64,000 bases of DNA, from the NCBI GenBank assembly GCA_958510875.1, contig OY294069.1:177488868-177552867 (forward strand), read 5' to 3'. A program made the position numbers and the translations under genes. Numbering within the stretch: position 1 is the stretch's first letter; each line of letters begins with the position of its first letter. Positions 12,554 through 23,028 of the stretch are shown piece after piece. The notes beneath the pieces were generated by a model. It saw nothing but the letters and a program-made list of their open reading frames with translations, was not told where the DNA came from and did not search any database. This DNA comes from Endomychus coccineus. Lineage: Eukaryota; Arthropoda; Insecta; Coleoptera; Endomychidae.

Positions 12554-12617
12554 ATGTTTAAAAATTTCATTCCAGTATCGTCTGGCACGTTTATACAATT
12601 TGTGGCTTCTCTAACAG
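12554..12617 (+). CDS. Tret1-like first coding exon 2 (MFKNF... variant)
   Basis: ATG at 12554 opens 21 codons ending ...SSGTFIQFVASLT, then one base and a GTATGT donor at 12618: the same phase and C-terminal motif as the other three first exons. The frame is also open upstream, so an earlier ATG at about 12494 (MNYSLFLPNEVKK...) could give a longer N-terminus. The upstream stretch resembles the non-coding sequence before the 17.4-kb exon (TTTCTTACGAATGAAATG against TTTCTTCCAAATGAGGTG), which favours the downstream ATG and a shared ancestral 5' UTR. The distance to gene B's main exon is 14.9 kb. Confidence 0.75.
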
Positions 12618-12748
12618 GTATGTGTTTTTTTTTGTTGTGCCAATTTTAGAGTGGTGTTTTTTGTTGTAATAAAAGAACGAAAAATATTCTCCAATTTAAA
12701 AAAATAAATTGCTTCAATTAAGAAGCGTGTGGTGTTTGATTAATTGTT

Positions 12749-13800
12749 GAAGTTCGAATATAACATATATCTATGGTTTCGGCGTTTACGTAGTGTAAAT
12801 TCATAATACTTCGGAAGTTGGAGAATAAAACTCAAATTTTACTTTTAACATTTAATTTAATACACAATACCCAACACTTCCTTACATCCACAATCACACA
12901 AGTTAGCAGCATATAATTGTATGATAAATAGATTAATTAATGTCCCATTAAGTAAAGATAATTTCCATTTGGAATTAAACAGAATCATAGATATTGCCAA
13001 AAATAACGGTTATAATGTCAAGATAATTAATAAAATACTCCAAAATAAACTCAATTTTAAAGCCTTAAACCTAATTTATCCGCAGATTAATAATAACACA
13101 ACATCAAATTTCACATGTTTAACATATTTAGGTAAACATTCACTAAAAATATCTCAATTCTTTAAAAAACAGAATAAAAACGTCGCCTTTAAAACAACAA
13201 ATAACCTATGGTCGTATATTAATAACTCGAAATCTAAAAAAGATAAATTAAAGAAATCTGAAGTTTACAGACTGAGATGTGATGATTGTAGTGCTTTGTA
13301 CATAGGAAAAACTGGACGCAGTTTCAGGGTGAGGTTCAACGAACATTTGAGAAGTTACAGGCTCAAAAAAGAGGACTCTAATTACGCAAATCACCTGTTA
13401 GAACATAACCACAATTCCACCCTTAATCCCGATATTCTACATATTCAGAAAAAAGGACATAAACTTAATATACTAGAACCCATAGAAATATTGAAACACT
13501 CAAAAAACAATAATAATGTAATATTAAATGATCAAATCGATACATATAATTCACCGGCTTGTTAACAATTTTGTAAACACACTCTCACCATTATCCACCC
13601 CATCCCTCAATTTGTACCACATTCTGATCCCTAATATTAAGGACATACTTTTAGATTTAGCTTTAGTTGATAACTCCTTGCTTTGAAAATGCCACAGTGT
13701 GGTGAAACAATTTGTCAGCATTTTTAAATTAAATGTTGAAAGTCTTGTGTAAAATTTGAGTTTTATTCTCCAACTTCCGAAGTTCGGATATAACGTTTTA
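12749..13800 (+). mobile_element. Truncated Penelope-like element flanked by inverted repeats
   Basis: Two inverted arms flank the GIY-YIG ORF. The left arm (about 12790-12860) contains ACTTCGGAAGTTGGAGAATA, AAACTCAAATTTTAC and TTTAACATTTAATTTAA. The right arm (about 13724-13796) carries the complement of the same blocks. GAAGTTCGAATATAACAT at 12749 and the complement of TTCGGATATAACG near 13786 extend the match. Between the arms only the C-terminal third of a PLE polyprotein remains. The RT palm is absent, so the copy cannot reverse-transcribe itself. Confidence 0.7.
12921..13565 (+). CDS. PLE C-terminal half: RT thumb/linker plus intact GIY-YIG endonuclease
   Basis: A 214-codon ORF without stops. 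Residues 1-45 (RLINVPLSKDNFHLELN, then IAKNNGYN) match the thumb/linker that follows the PLE reverse transcriptase. Residues about 115-165 hold the GIY-YIG nuclease: VYRLRCDDCSALYIGKTGRS, RVRFNEHLRSY, then NHLLEHNH. The YIG tyrosine and glycine, the KTGR segment, the catalytic-region Arg and the H-x-H-like end are all present. The C-terminus (VILNDQIDTYNSP) is shared with a second scrap at 26,840-26,965. There is no RT catalytic motif upstream, so this ORF is probably not a normal starting frame but the surviving part of a larger polyprotein. It lies in the putative intron of gene B. Confidence 0.8.
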   Translation: MINRLINVPLSKDNFHLELNRIIDIAKNNGYNVKIINKILQNKLNFKALNLIYPQINNNTTSNFTCLTYLGKHSLKISQFFKKQNKNVAFKTTNNLWSYINNSKSKKDKLKKSEVYRLRCDDCSALYIGKTGRSFRVRFNEHLRSYRLKKEDSNYANHLLEHNHNSTLNPDILHIQKKGHKLNILEPIEILKHSKNNNNVILNDQIDTYNSPAC

Positions 13801-13865
13801 AGTGAAATTTCGCGGGCATTCTCAGAGTTGTTATTTTTTTTCAATCCAAATCGTACAATCTGCAA

Positions 13866-15720
13866 CGATTCATGCCATTGATGCTAATGTTTTCCTTTAC
13901 TATTTATTACTATTTTTTAATAGAAAATAACTCATCATTACTCCTCTCAGCCTACTTTGTTGGCACAATTGGCTTACGGAGGCTTTTTCGAGTTAAATGT
14001 ATGACATATCGCCCGCAAAAATACCTATAGGAACGATAATATATTTCTAATAATCGGAAACAGCTGAGGACGTAGGAAATATGATGAAAACGCGTAATTA
14101 GGAGCAACTCTGTCAAGAATTCTGTCTTCCACTCTGACCCCTAGTGGAAGGAAGTCTTCTACAGACATTGATCCTCTTCTCAAAAGTTCCAGTTCCAGTC
14201 AATCTCTGATGCAAACGCATGTGGGTTTTATCGCTATAGTCCAGTCAATGAAGCCGAAAAAAAAGTTTGAATGTATAAATTTTTTTCCATTAAATGGATT
14301 ATTTTAGTCATCATTTACTGATTTTATCTGTAACTCATCTTTTATTGTGAAATTAACAAGCTAAGTTTTCCCTATATTCATTTTCATATGCTTTTCTGCA
14401 AACTACTGTTGCATTTTGGACACGCCAACTTGAACGTTACATATCAATTGATTTTCAGTTCTACCTGCAAAGTGAACAGATTTGTAATCTTGTTGGATTT
14501 CAGGAACTTCATTCACGTACAAGAGAAAGAGCGAAGGATATGTATCATAATCATACATTCAACCTACAGAAGTGTCCAAAATTAATGTTTTAAAATTTAT
14601 AGAACACTAGCTTCTCTCACCCTCCTTTTGTTAAGACAATTTTGTGCTTTCGGACAGTTCATGTAATAGTATTCACTAGCTAAAATTATAATCCAAGTCA
14701 TGACATTGAAAGTTTACTTGAATTGACGACATATGTGTTTTACGGCTCTGGTTTTATACTGTACAATACTCTGTTTTTGGGTAAATTGTCAAAATTATTG
14801 ACAAAGGAATATGCATTGTCAACCATATTTGATTATAGCTGTGTTATTCGGTCGAGTAACACGTGTTTAATAAAACCCTCACTATGAAAAGTAAAATGTC
14901 ATGTATACAATTTCAGCTTAACAATAATATTTTGGTTCTAAAGATATAAACAATGAATAATAAGTGCTAAATAAACTATAATGAAATAGAATGGTAATTA
15001 CAAAGTCATTTGCACTCGATGTGAAGGAAGTACTATTAATATAAAGCATTCAATAAACCAGAAGTGATTAAGCAATTGGCGGAGGAAGTTACTAAAATTG
15101 TTGAAATCGTTAAAAGAAATTAACAATCAGGTAATGAAGCTACTGCAATATAATTGACAAACGGGATTTAAAACAAAAAGCTGATAACAAAATTGATGCT
15201 ACTTATTTTAGAAGCGTGTATATTTATGGCACATACTATAGTTGAAGAACAATCTAAAAAAGGGGAACAGATTTTATAAACTTGTTAAACAGGGAATTGA
15301 AACTGAATCTTCATATCTCAAACTTTTTTGCCATTTTTTTTCAATCTAACCGTAATATATTCACATCGTTGTCGCCAAATTCGAGCACTACTGCTATTCA
15401 AAATAATCAGGTTAGCCATGGATTTCACAATTGCGACAAGAAAAAGAAATTAAAACGTACCCAGAAAGTGTCAACATTTCTTAATGTGTATATACTAAAT
15501 TTCATTACGATATCTCAAGCAGTTCTCGAAACATTTGACCGTTTACACACATGAAATTAACGCTGCATACATGTCGTCCATTTAACTATCAGAAGTCCCC
15601 GAAAGCGAAAAATTGTGGTAACAAAATGAGCGCGATGCAGTTTACCCACCTTTTTTCCGAAATTTTCCCGTCCCAAAGTAAGATATCTTCCGACAAACCA
15701 TTTGACCATGTTTTTGCGCT
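13866..15720. other. No gene identified
   Basis: AT-rich sequence with short open frames only. No splice-bounded coding exon and no transposon motif is visible to me between the PLE remnant and the foldback at 15.7 kb. Confidence 0.4.
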
Positions 15721-15727
15721 AAGCTCT

Positions 15728-16772
15728 TTTATAGTCCAGGCTATGAACCGGAAAATAAAAGAATAAAAACGTGTAGGTTCGAATCAAAAAATTTTTTTGC
15801 ATTATTCTCAGGAGGTTCTCAGGATCATTCATACGCCGTAAAACCTCTTGGGAACCCCAACCCCAGCCATTGGGGCGAAAATGGCCCGAAATCTCCAAGT
15901 CTTGAATTGTATTCTCTACAAAAATGGTATTACGGTATTTCGAGTGCACCTAGGAGGTTTTTTGGGCCGCTGAACACGAATCCGTAGCCAGATTTACTTG
16001 CAATCCATCGTAGGGGTGGCAAAATTGACGAAATTGGCCAATTTTGCACCCCTATATGTTATTTTGCAATTCACGTGTTTTAGGCATTTCGAATGCCCCA
16101 AGGAGGTTTTTGGGTCGCTGAATACGATTCCGAAGCCAGATTTACTCGAATATCATCGTAGGGGTGGGAAATTTACAAAAATGGCTAATTTGACACGCTT
16201 CTACATTTTTATTATTTATGCAATTTAAAATTACTTCGGAGTAAATCTGGCTTCGGAATCGTATTCAGCGACCCAAAAACCCCCTTGGGGCATTCAAAAT
16301 GCCAAAAACTTGAAATTGCAAAATAACATATAGGGGTGCAAAATAGGCCAATTTCGTCGATTTTATCACGCCTACGATAATTCCTTGGATAATTCGAAAT
16401 ACCTAAAACACGTAAATTACAAAATAACATATTAGGGGTGCGAAATTGGCTAATTTTGTCGATTTGACTACCCCAACGATGGACTGCAAGTAAATCTGGC
16501 TACGGATTCGTGTTCAGTGACCCAAAAAACCACCTAGGTACACTCGAAATGCCAAAATACTTTTTTTTGTAGAAAATACAATTCAAGACTTGGAGATTTA
16601 GGGCCATTTTCGCCCCCAATGGGTGGGGTTGGGGTTCCCAAGAGTTTTTAAGGTTATGAATGATCCTGAGAACCTCCTGAAACTAATGCAAAAAAAAAAA
16701 TTTCTATTCGAACTTACATGTTTTTTTTATTATAGCTAAAATCCCGATTCACAGCCTGGACTATTATATCCA
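15728..16772. repeat. About 1-kb foldback (long imperfect palindrome)
   Basis: The two halves are inverted copies over nearly the whole length, centred near 16,210-16,230. The outer ends are TATAGTCCAGGCTATGAA (15,730) and its complement CAGCCTGGACTATTA (16,757). Next come CAGGAGGTTCTCAGGATCAT and ATGATCCTGAGAACCTCCTG. Then the motif GGGCCGCTGAACACGAATCC is matched by GGATTCGTGTTCAGTGACCC, and GAATACGATTCCGAAGCCAG by CTGGCTTCGGAATCGTATTC. It has no coding capacity. It should form a giant hairpin in single-stranded form. Confidence 0.85.
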
Positions 16773-17253
16773 TCATTTGGAAATAACAAGTTGTTTGCTT
16801 CAGTCAAAAATATAAATTTTGAAATAATTTACTTGAATACAACATGGTGTGAAATTTTCTTACCGACTATTAGCCGTGCTTAAAGTATTCCTGGAATCTT
16901 TTTCTTGGTTACGAATATTTTAAGGAAACTTAAAACACTCGGAACATACGAACGAACATGTGAAAATTTGACAGTTGAGTGGTCAGTAGTGATGGCCATC
17001 TCTTAGATTTTGAGGACTTATTGTTCAACTCTCGTAACATCAAATTTAAAAATACTCCATTCGTTTCATTTGTTTGTCAAATTTATCACAGATTAAGAGA
17101 AATAGAATAAATGGAAGTGATTGAAACTGGTTGGCATTTCCAAATTATATGGTCATAATACTCAGTTAAATGTAAAAAATTGATTAACCGTGAAAAAAAA
17201 ATTGTAACATACATCTGAGACGTATGTGTGATAAATTTTAAGTAGTAAAGACG

Positions 17254-17258
17254 CATCA
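17254..17258 (+). promoter_or_regulatory. Possible initiator before the 17.4-kb first exon
   Basis: An arthropod-type initiator TCAGT lies about 150 bp upstream of the ATG at 17406, an ordinary 5' UTR distance. There is no independent support, and the motif is common by chance. Confidence 0.2.
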
Positions 17259-17405
17259 GTTCATTTTAACCACCTACTTATTTTTAGCGTCGTAGACGTA
17301 TTGTACGTATTGAAAGTCCAGTTGTCGCTGCCAACTGCTTGGGTTGAAGGTTTCGGAAAATATAATCTGTTTCTTACGAATGAAATGTAAAAGTGCGATC
17401 GATTA

Positions 17406-17457
17406 ATGTACGGAATATCTGCGGGAATATTAATTCAATACGTGGCATCTCTCACAG
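17406..17457 (+). CDS. Tret1-like first coding exon 3 (MYGISAG... variant)
   Basis: ATG at 17406, 17 codons giving MYGISAGILIQYVASLT, one extra base, then a GTAATC donor at 17458. Phase and motif are identical to the other first exons, and an in-frame stop just upstream (TAA in ATGTAAAAGTGC) fixes this ATG as the start. Spliced to 27505 it gives ...VASLT-A-ASSVIVCGLSYGW. It sits only about 240 bp before the repeated flank of the 148-bp satellite, which would lie in its intron. The distance to the gene B main exon is 10.0 kb. Confidence 0.75.
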
Positions 17458-17700
17458 GTAATCCACATACTAGCATGTTTAATTCGGAAAATCATAAATA
17501 CGTAGTAAAATTCCAAGACAACTATATTGACAAACTACAAGATAGTTTCGACGATTTCTTTAATACACAGTACCAAAAGTCGACCGTGAAAAATGTTGCT
17601 GGAATATTGTGAAATATTATGATTATGTACATTTCAATTTTCCAATATAGCGGCTCGATCAAATTAGAACAATTTAGAAAAACTATTATGTAGGTAGACA

Positions 17701-17892
17701 TTTTTGACCTCAAAATAAAAACTTCCTAAACTCGTAATTTCGTTGGAAAATGCATGCCCTTCGAGTAACAACCCTTTCAATAATCAGTAGCGGGGAGGAA
17801 CCTTAAGTAAAAAGTGCCGTAAAAATATTTTATAATGATGGAGGTTGTTATTTGTTAAAAAATTACTACTTTTGGCTTATACTCTTTTTTTG
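17701..17892. repeat. Left flank repeat of the satellite block
   Basis: About 190 bp, starting TTTGACCTCAAAATAAAAAC and including AATTTCGTTGGAAAATGCAT, CAGTAGCGGGGAGGAACC and TACTTTTGGCTTATACTC. It is repeated in direct orientation at 21,158-21,350 with a few substitutions. It borders the array on both sides, so the array and flank form one larger unit of about 3.46 kb. Confidence 0.9.
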
Positions 17893-20800
17893 GAGCATAT
17901 ATTCGCTATAAAAAAATTTCATCCACGTACAATTTAAGGAACTTATGATTTATTCTTTGAAATCTATAAAAGGGGGTGTGAAGGGTGAATTATTGCCCGA
18001 CAAAATCAGGTAATATATAAGTCTTATAGAGCTTCTTTTGGAGCATATATTCGTTAGAAAAAAATCCCATTCACGTACAATTTAAGGAACTTATGATTTA
18101 TTCTTTGAAATTTATAAAAGGGGTTGTGTAGGGTGAATTATTGCCCGACAAAATCAGGTAATATATAAGTCTTATAGAGCTTCTTTTGGAGCATATATTC
18201 GTTAGAAAAAAATTTCATCCACGTACAATTTAAGGAACTTATGATTTATTCTTTGAAATCTATAAAAGGGGTTGTGAAGGGTGAATTATTGCCCGACAAA
18301 ATCAGGTAATATATAAGTCTTATAGAGCTTCTTTTGGAGCATATATTCGTTAGAAAAAATCCCATTCACGTACAATTTAAGGAACTTATGATTTATTCTT
18401 TGAAATTTATAAAAGGGGTTGTGTAGGGTGAATTATTGCCCGACAAAATCAGGTAATATATAAGTCTTATAGAGCTTCTTTTGGAGCATATATTCGTTAG
18501 AAAAAAATTTCATCCACGTACAATTTAAGGAACTTATGATTTATTCTTTGAAATCTATAAAAGGGGTTGTGAAGGGTGAATTATTGCCCGACAAAATCAG
18601 GTAATATATAAGTCTTATAGAGCTTCTTTTGGAGCATATATTCGTTAGAAAAAAATCCCATTCACGTACAATTTAAGGAACTTATGATTTATTCTTTGAA
18701 ATTTATAAAAGGGGTTGTGTAGGGTGAATTATTGCCCGACAAAATCAGGTAATATATAAGTCTTATAGAGCTTCTTTTGGAGCATATATTCGTTAGAAAA
18801 AAATTCCATTCACGTACAATTTAAGGAACTTATGATTTATTCTTTGAAATTTATAAAAGGGGTTGTGTAGGGTGAATTATTGCCCGACAAAATCAGGTAA
18901 TATATAAGTCTTATAGAGCTTCTTTTGGAGCATATATTCGTTAGAAAAAAATCCCATTCACGTACAATTTAAGGAACTTATGATTTATTCTTTGAAATTT
19001 ATAAAAGGGGTTGTGTAGGGTGAATTATTGCCCGACAAAATCAGGTAATATATAAGTCTTATAGAGCTTCTTTTGGAGCATATATTCGTTAGAAAAAAAT
19101 CCCATTCACGTACAATTTAAGGAACTTATGATTTATTCTTTAAAATTTATAAAAGGGGTTGTGAAGGGTGAATTATTGCCCGACAAAATCAGGTAATATA
19201 TAAGTCTTATAGAGCTTCTTTTGGAGCATATATTCGTTAGAAAAAAATCCCATTCACGTACAATTTAAGGAACTTATGATTTATTCTTTGAAATCTATAA
19301 AAGGGGGTGTGAAGGGTGAATTATTGCCCGACAAAATCAGGTTATATATAAGTCTTATAGAGCTTCTCTTGGAGCATATATTCGTTAGAAAAAAATCCCA
19401 TTCACGTACAATTTAAGGAACTTATGATTTATTCTTTGAAATTTATAAAAGGGGTTGTGTAGGGTGAATTATTGCCCGACAAAATCAGGTAATATATAAG
19501 TCTTATAGAGCTTCTTTTGGAGCATATATTCGTTAGAAAAAAATCCCATTCACGTACAATTTAAGGAACTTATGATTTATTCTTTGAAATTTATAAAAGG
19601 GGTTGTGTAGGGTGAATTATTGCCCGACAAAATCAGGTAATATATAAGTCTTATAGAGCTTCTTTTGGAGCATATATTCGTTAGAAAAAAATTTCATCCA
19701 CGTACAATTTAAGGAACTTATGATTTATTCTTTGAAATCTATAAAAGGGGTTGTGAAGGGTGAATTATTGCCCGACAAAATCAGGTAATATATAAGTCTT
19801 ATAGAGCTTCTTTTGGAGCATATATTCGTTAGAAAAAAATCCCATTCACGTACAATTTAAGGAACTTATGATTTATTCTTTGAAATTTATAAAAGGGGTT
19901 GTGTAGGGTGAATTATTGCCCGACAAAATCAGGTAATATATAAGTCTTATAGAGCTTCTTTTGGAGCATATATTCGTTAGAAAAAAATTTCATCCACGTA
20001 CAATTTAAGGAACTTATGATTTATTCTTTGAAATCTATAAAAGGGGTTGTGAAGGGTGAATTATTGCCCGACAAAATCAGGTAATATATAAGTCTCATAG
20101 AGCTTCTTTTGGAGCATATATTCGTTAGAAAAAAATCCCATTCACGTACAATTTAAGGAACTTATGATTTATTCTTTGAAATTTATAAAAGGGGTTGTGT
20201 AGGGTGAATTATTGCCCGACAAAATCAGGTAATATATAAGTCTTATAGAGCTTCTTTTGGAGCATATATTCGTTAGAAAAAAATTTCATCCACGTACAAT
20301 TTAAGGAACTTATGATTTATTCTTTGAAATCTATAAAAGGGGTTGTGAAGGGTGAATTATTGCCCGACAAAATCAGGTAATATATAAGTCTTATAGAGCT
20401 TCTTTTGGAGCATATATTCGTTAGAAAAAAATCCCATTCACGTACAATTTAAGGAACTTATGATTTATTCTTTGAAATTTATAAAAGGGGTTGTGTAGGG
20501 TGAATTATTGCCCGAAAAAAACAGGTAATATATAAGTCTTATAGAACTTCTTTTGGAGCATATATTCGTTAGAAAAAAATTCCATCCACGTAAAATTTAA
20601 GGAACTTATGATTTATTCTTTGAAATCTATAAAAGGGGTTGTGAAGGGTGAATTATTGCCCGACAAAATCAGGTAATATATAAGTCTTATAGAGCTTCTT
20701 TTGGAGCATATATTCGTTAGAAAAAAATCCCATTCACGTACAATTTAAGGAACTTATGATTTATTCTTTGAAATTTATAAGAGGGGTTGTGTAGGGTGAA

Positions 20801-21150
20801 TTATTGCCCGACAAAATCAGGTAATATATAAGTCTTATAGAGCTTCTTTTGGAGCATATATTCGTTAGAAAAAAATCTCATCCACGTATAATTTAAGGAA
20901 CTTATGATTTATTCTTTAAAATTTATAAAAGGGGTTGTGAAGGGTGAATTATTGCCCGACAAAATCAGGTAATATATAAGTCTTATAGAGCTTCTTTTGG
21001 AGCATATATTCGTTAGAAAAAAATCCCATTCACGTACAATTTAAGGAACTTATGATTTATTCTTTAAAATTTATAAAAGGGGTTGTGAAGGGTGAATTAT
21101 TGCCCGACAAAACCAGGTGATATATAGGTCTTATAGAGCTTCTTTTGGAG
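17893..21150. repeat. 148-bp satellite, 22 tandem copies with two alternating unit types
   Basis: GAGCATATATTCG recurs at 17893, 18041, 18189, 18337, 18484, 18632 and so on every 148 bp to 21,148; one unit is 147 bp. Units fall into two main types. Type A has TTTCATCCACG, GAAATCTATAAAAGG and GTGAAGGGTG. Type B has CCCATTCACG, GAAATTTATAAAAGG and GTGTAGGGTG. They alternate A-B at the left (units 1-6) and right (units 13-20), giving a 296-bp dimeric period. The middle (units 7-12) is mostly B-like with hybrids. Units 9, 21 and 22 carry a third variant (TCTTTAAAATTTATAAAAGG with GTGAAGG). Copies of the same type differ at few bases, so the array is young or well homogenised. It has no coding capacity. 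Confidence 0.95.
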
Positions 21151-21157
21151 CATATAT

Positions 21158-21350
21158 TTGACCTCAAAATAAAAACTTCTTAAACTCGTAATTTCGTTGG
21201 AAAATGCATGCCCTTCGAGTAACAACTCTTTCAATAATCAGTAGCGGGGAGGAACCTTAAGTAAAAAGGGCCGTAAAAATATTTAATAATGATGGAGGTT
21301 GTTATTTGTTGAAAAATTACTACTTTTGGCTTATACTCTTTTTTTTTAAA
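21158..21350. repeat. Right flank repeat of the satellite block
   Basis: Direct copy of 17,701-17,892 (TTTGACCTCAAAATAAAAAC through TACTTTTGGCTTATACTC), with changes such as CTTCTTAAACTC for CTTCCTAAACTC. It begins directly where the last satellite unit is cut off after GAGCATATA. Confidence 0.9.
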
Positions 21351-22017
21351 CAATTATTTCACAAGAAATATGAAGAAAATCAATTTCATTGGTTCGTTTT
21401 TTGAAATGGCTCTAACTCGAGTTGCATGCATTTTTTTTTTGAAAAAATTACAACAATAAAAAATGTTTATTTGAGGACGAACATTTGTATATAATATTTT
21501 TTCTCATTTTGGCAAGTAGTTTGGTGGTAGTCGAATTTTCTAATTTCAACTGGCCGCCATATTAGATCAACTGTTTGTAGTTCCTAAATTTTGATGACGA
21601 ATTCTTAGCCCAAAAACACCTTGGTTGTGAATTTCGTCAAAATCGGACCAATATATTTCGATTTGACGCACTTCAGGAAGTGCGAACAAGTCTCAATAAC
21701 TCGCGTTTTTTTTTCGAATTTTCTAACGAAATATGTTTATTTCGCATCATCTGGCTCCAGGCATTTTCAAAGGATTCACCCTTACTTTCGTATCCCCACC
21801 CGCTTTTTCAAACTTAACTTGACAGATTAACGATTTTTTCAGCAAAAGTCGAAAAGAAAAAAATTGTAAGATATTATATTATTATTGATTACGAGGGGTC
21901 CGTTGCGGCCCCTAATTGTCTAGGCCGAAGTTCTTCGCTTCTCACGATAGTGCTCACCATGTTCCCCAGTGGATTATCTCTTTGATGTTATCTTCAAGTT
22001 GCCCCTCCGCTGAATCG

Positions 22018-22083
22018 GGCCTATTGGGGGTTATATAGCCCCCAGTTTTGTGAGCTTATCGGCTATAGAACCCCTAATAGGCC
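22018..22083. repeat. Strong stem-loop
   Basis: The left arm 22018-22040 and the complement of 22061-22083 agree at about 20 of 23 positions (GGCCTATTGGGGG against GGCCTATTAGGGG, then TATAGCC in both), with a 20-base loop. It lies in a GC-rich island (21,890-22,110) downstream of the satellite block. Its function is unknown; it could be the terminal hairpin of the element carrying the satellite. Confidence 0.6.
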
Positions 22084-22724
22084 TCGAACTGGTCCCTGGT
22101 TTGAAATATTGCGATCTATTATATTCCAACCGATAACCATAGTTTTATCTTCTACCAACAATAAATAACAAATAAGACACATCACCTAGGTTGATGTTAT
22201 CACAAATTTGAAGTTTAATTATGAGGTTACATCTTGTGGAAAGTATAAGAACCTGCGAATGGATATCGATATATCCTCCTTAATTTTTTCCATGTGATTG
22301 AATCCAACTGAGAATTATCCGCATCTGCTTCCAATATAAAATATTCTACGGCTTATCAAACGCATCATTTTTTTAATGCAGAAGGAATGTATGAGTATCA
22401 CGAACGAATCGTCGAGCAAAATACCACCACCCGTATAATCCACGTGCGGTTTGAGATTATTCGAATCATGCGTAAACAAGGCAGTGTAACTTTCAATCTA
22501 TCAACACTAATTATTATTGAACGATTTTGACTTGACTTGATTCGTCTTCAAGGCGAACTCTATGAAAGTTTTCGTCCAGAATATTTTCCGTATCAATCGT
22601 TCGTTCCTTCAGACAAGATGCGGTGATCGTAATTGTACCTGTTGCTCATTTGTTTTTGGTGTTATGTGTTGTCCTCTAAGATAATATGAAAAAGGTCGAA
22701 GTGTCGTAAAAGAAATTGTTCAAC

Positions 22725-22779
22725 ATGTTGGCTCAGTCGATGTCTGGGAGATTCATCCAATATGTGGCTTCTTTAGCAG
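22725..22779 (+). CDS. Tret1-like first coding exon 4 (MLAQSMSG... variant)
   Basis: ATG at 22725 opens 18 codons, MLAQSMSGRFIQYVASLA, then one base and a GTAATC donor at 22780. A second in-frame ATG at 22740 is possible. It is the closest first exon to the gene B main exon (intron 4.7 kb) and so the most likely constitutive partner, giving a protein of about 467 residues. The sequence before the ATG (GGTCGAAGTGTCGTA) resembles that before the 5.3-kb exon, suggesting that exon and 5' UTR were duplicated together. Confidence 0.8.
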
Positions 22780-23028
22780 GTAATCAATTGTTTTATCACA
22801 ATTAGTGCAGTCTAGTAAAATCTAAATCCTTGGGAAATAAGTCGATGTTGATGGGACTCTTCAGAATTTTATCAGAAACAAAGATGATCACAGATATAGT
22901 TGATCAAAATTTTTATGTTATTTATAAACAATAAATTAATAATTTAACTAGCTCATTTATGAGAAAAACTATTTTTGGTCAGTGAACATATGAAAATAGT
23001 TAAGCAAGTAGTTGAAGTAACTACATTT

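Noticed and set aside
17893..21150. CRISPR-like regular repeat array
   Set aside because: Units of 148 bp are contiguous with no unique spacers, and the genome is an insect's; this is a tandem satellite.
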